Assembly (NCBI GenBank): GCA_002320595.1
Contig: DCKB01000075.1
Coordinates: 1 to 8,818, forward strand
Reading direction: 5' to 3'
Length of the DNA stretch: 8,818 nt
Origin: Christensenella sp. UBA1685
GTDB lineage: Bacteria; Bacillota; Clostridia; Christensenellales; CAG-138
In this document: piece by piece, positions 7,814 through 8,818 of the stretch
Position numbering within the stretch: the stretch's first letter is position 1
Layout of the letters: each line of letters begins with the position of its first letter
Program-made: the position numbers and the translations under genes
The notes under the pieces: model-generated
The model's database searches: none
What the model was told of the DNA's origin: nothing
Seen by the model: only the letters and a program-made list of their open reading frames with translations

Positions 7814-8474
7814 CTCCCCATTTGGTCATGATATAAGCGGGCTTGGTGGAATCCTTTTCAATCTTTTCGCGCAGGCGCCGGATATGCACATCCACGGTGC
7901 GCACATCCCCCAGATAGTCGAATCCCCAAATGGTTTCAAGCAGCTCGTCCCGGCTGTATACCTTGCCCGGATTGTTCATAAAGAGCTGCAACAGGTCAAA
8001 TTCTTTTACCGTAAGGTTTACCGGCTCGCCATGGGCGACCACGCTGCGGTTTCCGATGTTGATGGCGATGTCGCGCACGGTCAATTCCAGCTTTGGCGCT
8101 TCCGGTGCAGCGCCCGTGCGCCGAAGAATGCTTTTGATGCGTGCTTTCACCTCAAGGATGTTAAACGGCTTTGTCATGTAATCGTCCGCACCATATTCAA
8201 GGCCAAGGATCTTGTCCATATCCTCGCCCTTTGCAGTGAGCATAATGATGGGCACATTGCTTGTTTCCCGGATGTTCTGGCATACTTCGATGCCGGAAAG
8301 CTTGGGCAGCATGACATCCAGAAGAACAATATCATAGCCCCCGTTCCGCATTTTTGCGAGCGCCTCCTCGCCGTCGGCCGCGGTATCGGTTTCATAGCCG
8401 TCCTGCTCCAAAGAAAACTTCAGCCCCTTGAGGATCAGCGGTTCATCGTCGACGAGCAAAATGCGTTTGGCCAT
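7791..8474 (-). CDS. OmpR-family response regulator, WalR/YycF-like
   Basis: This 227-residue cytoplasmic transcription factor has a receiver domain (1-118) and a winged-helix DNA-binding domain (about 128-226). Receiver residues are all present: Asp9/Asp10 (LLVDDE), phosphoacceptor Asp53 (LLDVMLP), Thr80 (MLTAKGED) and Lys102 (TKPF). The recognition region WGFDYLGDVRTVDVHIRRLR and the ending TKWGVGYYF are close to Bacillus WalR (from memory WEYDYFGDVRTVDVTVRRLR and TRRGVGYYL), so WalR is the nearest named family. In low-GC Gram-positives WalR controls cell-wall hydrolases and growth. The absence of yycHI/yycJ and the kinase's missing PAS domain make full orthology uncertain, and many clostridial regulators share this form. 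The ATG at 8474 follows GGAGGAGG with 5 nt spacing. It is the first gene of the operon, about 60 nt downstream of an extended -10 promoter. Confidence 0.93.
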   Translation of the reverse strand: MAKRILLVDDEPLILKGLKFSLEQDGYETDTAADGEEALAKMRNGGYDIVLLDVMLPKLSGIEVCQNIRETSNVPIIMLTAKGEDMDKILGLEYGADDYMTKPFNILEVKARIKSILRRTGAAPEAPKLELTVRDIAINIGNRSVVAHGEPVNLTVKEFDLLQLFMNNPGKVYSRDELLETIWGFDYLGDVRTVDVHIRRLREKIEKDSTKPAYIMTKWGVGYYFAQ

Positions 8475-8540
8475 GGCGTCCTCCTCCGTTTATGAAAGCG
8501 GTTATCCTTCGCTCTCCGAAATTAATATCATTATAATGTA

Positions 8541-8568
8541 ATTATAACATACTTCCCGCTGTTTGAAA
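8541..8568 (-). promoter_or_regulatory. Putative extended -10 promoter of the response-regulator operon
   Basis: On the minus strand a perfect TATAAT (plus positions 8541-8546) is preceded by TGT (8547-8549), forming an extended -10 element. A weak -35 (TTTCAA, 8563-8568, spacer 16) precedes it, as expected when the extended -10 compensates. Transcription should start near 8534 and give a leader of about 60 nt. A second TATAAT sits 11 bp downstream (8530-8535) without a plausible -35. The first -10 is embedded in the near-palindrome TGTnATnATnACA (8537-8549), which could be an operator or just AT-rich chance. Confidence 0.6.
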
Positions 8569-8582
8569 CCGCGTTTACTGAC

Positions 8583-8600
8583 AACCTTTTTAAACCTTTT
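8583..8600 (-). repeat. 8-bp direct repeat, 10-bp period, upstream of the operon promoter
   Basis: Minus-strand AAAAGGTT occurs at 8600-8593 and 8590-8583, exactly one helical turn apart and just upstream of the weak -35 element. Tandem half-sites with 10-11 bp period are how OmpR-family dimers usually bind DNA, so this is a candidate autoregulatory site. A third copy lies on the plus strand at 8691-8698, about 50 bp before the divergent start codon. Function is inferred only. Confidence 0.35.
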
Positions 8601-8744
8601 GGAAAGAAATGCCCGCTCAACGGAATGACACTCCAAAATGTCAGCGTTATGTAGGTTTGTCAAAGATGTTGGACGGTATAGCAACGAAGGAAAAGGTTGG
8701 GCGAGCAATACTGTAAAGGGCGCATAGGACGGTTATTGGAGGCT

Positions 8745-8774
8745 CTTCGATGCACAGCGAGCTGTGCATCGAAG
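8745..8774 (+). repeat. Perfect inverted repeat enclosing a start codon
   Basis: CTTCGATGCACAGC (8745-8758) and its exact reverse complement (8761-8774) are separated by GA. In RNA this would fold as a 13-bp stem with a CGAG tetraloop. The left arm begins 2 nt after the ribosome binding site and contains the ATG at 8750-8752, so folding would bury the start codon while leaving the Shine-Dalgarno bases exposed. It is not followed by a T-run on either strand, so it is not an ordinary terminator. It could act as translational control in RNA or as a palindromic protein site in DNA. Confidence 0.6.
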
Positions 8775-8818
8775 TCGGCAAGCGAGTAGAAGCGATGGGA
8801 GTCGTAGAAGCGACGCTG
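8750..8818 (+). CDS. 5' end of an unidentified divergent gene, cut by the window edge
   Basis: An open frame of 23 codons starts at ATG 8750 and runs off the right edge with no stop. TTGGAGG (8736-8742) lies 7 nt before the ATG, an ideal ribosome binding site, which is the main support for a real start. The visible protein begins MHSELCIEVGKRVEAM; I do not recognise the family from so little. The nucleotide block GTAGAAGCGA occurs twice in frame (8786-8795 and 8804-8813), each giving Val-Glu-Ala. The gene is divergent from the regulator operon. No convincing plus-strand sigma-A promoter was found upstream. Its start codon lies inside a strong inverted repeat. Confidence 0.5.
   Translation, partial: MHSELCIEVGKRVEAMGVVEATL

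Noticed and set aside
8530..8550. A WalR box (TGTWAH-N5-TGTWAH) over the operon promoter
   Set aside because: TGTTAT is present, but the second half-site reads CATTAT, so only one half matches.
8658..8690. A plus-strand promoter TTGTCA with TATAGC for the divergent gene
   Set aside because: The spacing is only about 14 bp and the -10 is poor.
8502..8708. A 68-codon minus-strand frame in the intergenic region
   Set aside because: It spans the operon promoter and has no recognisable motif or ribosome site; the AT-rich promoter would have to be coding.
8745..8774. The inverted repeat as a transcription terminator or fold-back assembly artefact
   Set aside because: No T-run follows on either strand, and sequence outside the arms is not complementary, so neither explanation fits.
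1..8818. Mobile elements, CRISPR arrays, tRNA or rRNA genes
   Set aside because: No transposase, integrase, regular spacer-repeat pattern or structural RNA was seen, and coding density and codon use look uniform.

Overview
The window looks like part of a Bacillota (Firmicutes) chromosome, most likely from the class Clostridia. This inference rests on strong GGAGG-type ribosome binding sites, a WalR/YycF-type response regulator, GerM-type (GerMN) lipoproteins and an MnmA very close to the Bacillus/Clostridium form. Base composition is moderate, leaning to G/C at third codon positions. No mobile element, CRISPR array, tRNA or rRNA gene was seen, and the known genes look intact.

Layout from left to right. 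A plus-strand glutamate racemase gene (murI, 140-922) has its own promoter (44-72) and a Rho-independent terminator folded over its stop codon (906-942). It converges, with a 21-bp gap, on a six-gene minus-strand operon read from about 8540 down to 944. In transcription order this operon encodes: a WalR-like response regulator (8474-7791), a membrane histidine kinase (7813-6323), a GerMN lipoprotein (6326-5286), a second lipoprotein with three GerMN-like units (5289-3694), the tRNA 2-thiouridylase MnmA (3688-2546), and a metal-dependent amidohydrolase of the YtcJ/Amidohydro_3 type (2536-944). All junctions are overlaps or gaps under 10 bp, including two ATGA stop/start overlaps, so the genes are very probably co-transcribed and translationally coupled.

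Right of the operon is a divergent intergenic region (8475-8749). It holds the operon promoter, an 8-bp direct repeat at a 10-bp period that resembles an OmpR-family regulator site, and the start of a second plus-strand gene (8750 to the window edge). That gene's start codon is buried in a perfect 13-14 bp inverted repeat.

The most interesting system is the set response regulator + kinase + two exported GerMN lipoproteins. Kinase and regulator would sense and respond at the envelope. The lipoproteins, translated from the same message with ATGA coupling, would sit on the outer face of the membrane next to the kinase's extracellular domain. The arrangement resembles actinobacterial mtrA-mtrB-lpqB, where a GerMN lipoprotein is encoded right after the kinase, and it occupies the place of yycH/yycI in Bacillus walRK operons. 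That these lipoproteins tune the kinase is an inference, not something the sequence proves.
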